Assembly (NCBI GenBank): GCA_002399435.1
Contig: DHDO01000112.1
Span: forward strand, 12,661 to 28,472
Direction: 5' to 3'
Source: Firmicutes bacterium UBA4874
GTDB taxonomy: Bacteria > Bacillota > Clostridia > Caldicoprobacterales > DTU083
DNA: 15,812 bases
The position numbers were made by a program, and so were the translations under genes. Shown here piece by piece: positions 14,342 to 15,812 of the stretch; position 1 is the stretch's first letter; each line of letters starts with the position of its first letter. Below the pieces are notes generated by a model. The model did not search any database. It saw nothing but the letters and a program-made list of their open reading frames with translations, and was not told the DNA's origin.

Positions 14342-14608
14342 ATGGAATGCGGGGACAAAAAGCAGGTCCTCAATCTGTTGAAAACAGCAAGGGGGCAAAT
14401 GGATGGAATCATCCGGATGCTGGAGGAAGATCGCTACTGTGTGGATATATCCAAACAGATTCTTTCCGTACAGGCTCTCCTGAAAAAGGCAAATTTACAG
14501 ATAATTGATCAACACATCCGCCATTGCGTAAAGGAAGCTTTCCTGGAAGGCAACGGCGATGAGAAGGTAACGGAAGTGATTGATCTGATCGATAAATACG
14601 CAAAGTAA
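14342..14608 (+). CDS. csoR: Copper-sensing transcriptional repressor CsoR
   Basis: An 88-residue all-helical DUF156/CsoR-family repressor. The Cu(I) site is complete: C33, H58 and C62, with the same spacings (25 and 4) as C36-H61-C65 of the M. tuberculosis protein, which separates it from RcnR (nickel) and FrmR (formaldehyde) relatives. Family motifs are LLKTARGQMDGIIRMLEEDRYC and DQHIRHCV. The start is ATG 14342, six bases after GAGGAGGG; a 22-codon upstream extension would begin inside the promoter. It is 41 bp upstream of copA in the same orientation and downstream of a matching operator, so it probably represses both genes until Cu(I) binds. Confidence 0.95.
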   Translation: MECGDKKQVLNLLKTARGQMDGIIRMLEEDRYCVDISKQILSVQALLKKANLQIIDQHIRHCVKEAFLEGNGDEKVTEVIDLIDKYAK

Positions 14609-14649
14609 TGCGTTGCCGGAATTGGAAAGGAATAAGGTGAGAAGCAGAT

Positions 14650-15812
14650 ATGAAAGAGACATTACAGATTACCGGAATGACCTGTGCATCCTGCGTCAAC
14701 GCCGTACAAAAGGCAATTAAAAAGCTGGATGGCGTGCAGGAAGCCTCTGTCAATCTGGCAACGGAAAAAGCCACTGTGATATACGATCCGGATAAGGTCC
14801 GGATTCCCCAGATCCAGGATGCCGTATCCAGGGCTGGGTATAAGGCAATGGAGATCGAAACGAGGGGCCAGGCAGACCGGGAACGGGAGCGCAGGGAAAA
14901 GGAGTCGAAGACCCTTTGGCAAAAATTTATTGTTTCCCTTGTTTTTACCGTACCGCTGCTCTATGTCGCAATGGGGCATATGATGGGATTGCCCATACCG
15001 GGTGCGATCCATCCGGATATGCATCCTTTTCGTTTTGCTTTGGTGCAGCTGGCACTGGTTGTTCCGGTGATGATTGCGGGATATCGGTTCTATACCATAG
15101 GATTTGGAAACTTATTCCGGAGAGAGCCCAATATGGATTCGCTGATTGCGGTGGGAACGTGTGCGTCCCTGTTGTACGGGATCTATGCCATGATTCAGAT
15201 CGGGAACGGCAGGGCGGAGTATGTACGCAATTTGTACTTTGAGTCTGCCGGGGTCATCATTACCCTGATTCTTTTGGGCAGGTACCTGGAAGCTGTGACG
15301 AAAGGCAAGACATCGGAAGCCATCCGGAAACTGATGGGGCTGGCTCCGAAGACGGCGACCGTGATCCGGGACGGCGGCGAAACAGTGATTCCCGTCGAGG
15401 AAGTGAAGATCGGGGATATTCTGGTGGTAAAGCCGGGAGAAAAAATCCCTACGGATGGGATTGTGGTGGAAGGCCGAACTTCTGTGGACGAATCCATGCT
15501 GACCGGCGAGAGCATTCCGGTGGAAAAAAATAAGGGCAGCAACATGATCGGCGCCAGCATCAATCGAAATGGTACGGTTCGGTTCCGGGCCACAAAGGTG
15601 GGAGAGGATACAGCTTTGGCGCAGATCATCAAACTGGTGGAGGAAGCCCAGGGTTCCCGGGCGCCCATTGCCAGAACAGCGGACATCATAGCGGGTTATT
15701 TTGTTCCGATTGTCATGGCAATCGCTGTTATCGCCGGCCTGGCATGGCTTTTATCCGGAAAGCCGGTCTCCTTTGCCCTTACCATCTTTGTGTCCGTGCT
15801 GGTCATCGCATG
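14650..15812 (+). CDS. copA: Copper-exporting P1B-type ATPase CopA (3' end beyond the window)
   Basis: The first 387 codons of a Cu(I)-translocating ATPase. A single N-terminal heavy-metal-associated domain carries GMTCASC (C12, C15). Membrane helices begin at about residue 96. The actuator domain has the dephosphorylation motif TGES (285-288), preceded by PGEKIPTDG. Two further hydrophobic segments follow, and the window ends with VLVIA and the first two bases of the next codon, TG, where the CPC metal-transport motif is expected. The phosphorylation (DKTG) and nucleotide-binding domains lie outside. ATG 14650 has AAGGTGAG eight bases upstream. Pairing with csoR makes Cu(I) the likely substrate and efflux the likely direction. 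Confidence 0.94.
   Translation, partial: MKETLQITGMTCASCVNAVQKAIKKLDGVQEASVNLATEKATVIYDPDKVRIPQIQDAVSRAGYKAMEIETRGQADRERERREKESKTLWQKFIVSLVFTVPLLYVAMGHMMGLPIPGAIHPDMHPFRFALVQLALVVPVMIAGYRFYTIGFGNLFRREPNMDSLIAVGTCASLLYGIYAMIQIGNGRAEYVRNLYFESAGVIITLILLGRYLEAVTKGKTSEAIRKLMGLAPKTATVIRDGGETVIPVEEVKIGDILVVKPGEKIPTDGIVVEGRTSVDESMLTGESIPVEKNKGSNMIGASINRNGTVRFRATKVGEDTALAQIIKLVEEAQGSRAPIARTADIIAGYFVPIVMAIAVIAGLAWLLSGKPVSFALTIFVSVLVIA

Overview
The window looks like chromosomal core DNA of a mid-GC member of the Bacillota, most likely class Clostridia. The evidence is strong AAGGAGG-type ribosome binding sites, frequent TTG and GTG starts, the dgt-dnaG-rpoD gene order, the trmK/nif3/zinc-ribbon cluster that follows rpoD in this phylum, an HPr-like protein without its histidine, and a CsoR-type copper repressor. 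I cannot place it to genus. Most of the window is recognisable housekeeping sequence. I found no phage, insertion sequence, CRISPR array or unmistakably new system; the interest lies in a decayed gene and several regulatory structures.

Layout: (1) 1-3043, minus strand: a BceAB-like peptide-antibiotic detoxification and sensing module, in the order ATPase, large permease, response regulator (only its first 23 codons lie in the window). An inverted repeat that may be the regulator's operator lies in its promoter region. (2) 3331-7432, plus strand: dgt, dnaG and rpoD, with rpoD starting inside dnaG and a terminator following it. (3) 7473-7656: a self-contained tRNA unit (consensus promoter, CAT-anticodon tRNA with encoded CCA, terminator). 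(4) 7700-9482, plus strand: trmK, a nif3-family gene reduced to its two ends by an internal deletion, and a C4 zinc-ribbon coiled-coil protein. (5) 9504-9928: RNase P RNA with its own promoter, ending at a long near-perfect terminator stem shared with a convergent HPr-like gene. (6) 10424-11081: a dCMP deaminase gene behind three tandem copies of a 14-bp unit, each holding an extended -10 box. (7) 11117-14050, minus strand: trkA-trkH potassium uptake genes, overlapping by 50 bp, with a terminator-like hairpin in the leader. (8) 14260-15812, plus strand: a near-consensus promoter overlapped by a CsoR operator, then csoR and the start of the copper-exporting ATPase gene copA, which leaves the window at the first base of its CPC motif.

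Functionally the window joins nucleotide-pool control (dgt, dCMP deaminase), replication and transcription initiation (dnaG, rpoD), RNA maturation (trmK, RNase P RNA, tRNA), and envelope or ion stress responses (Bce-like module, Trk, CsoR/CopA). Several gene starts were set inside longer open frames because the longer frames run through promoters or lack a ribosome binding site. Short tandem duplications recur in the AT-rich intergenic gaps.
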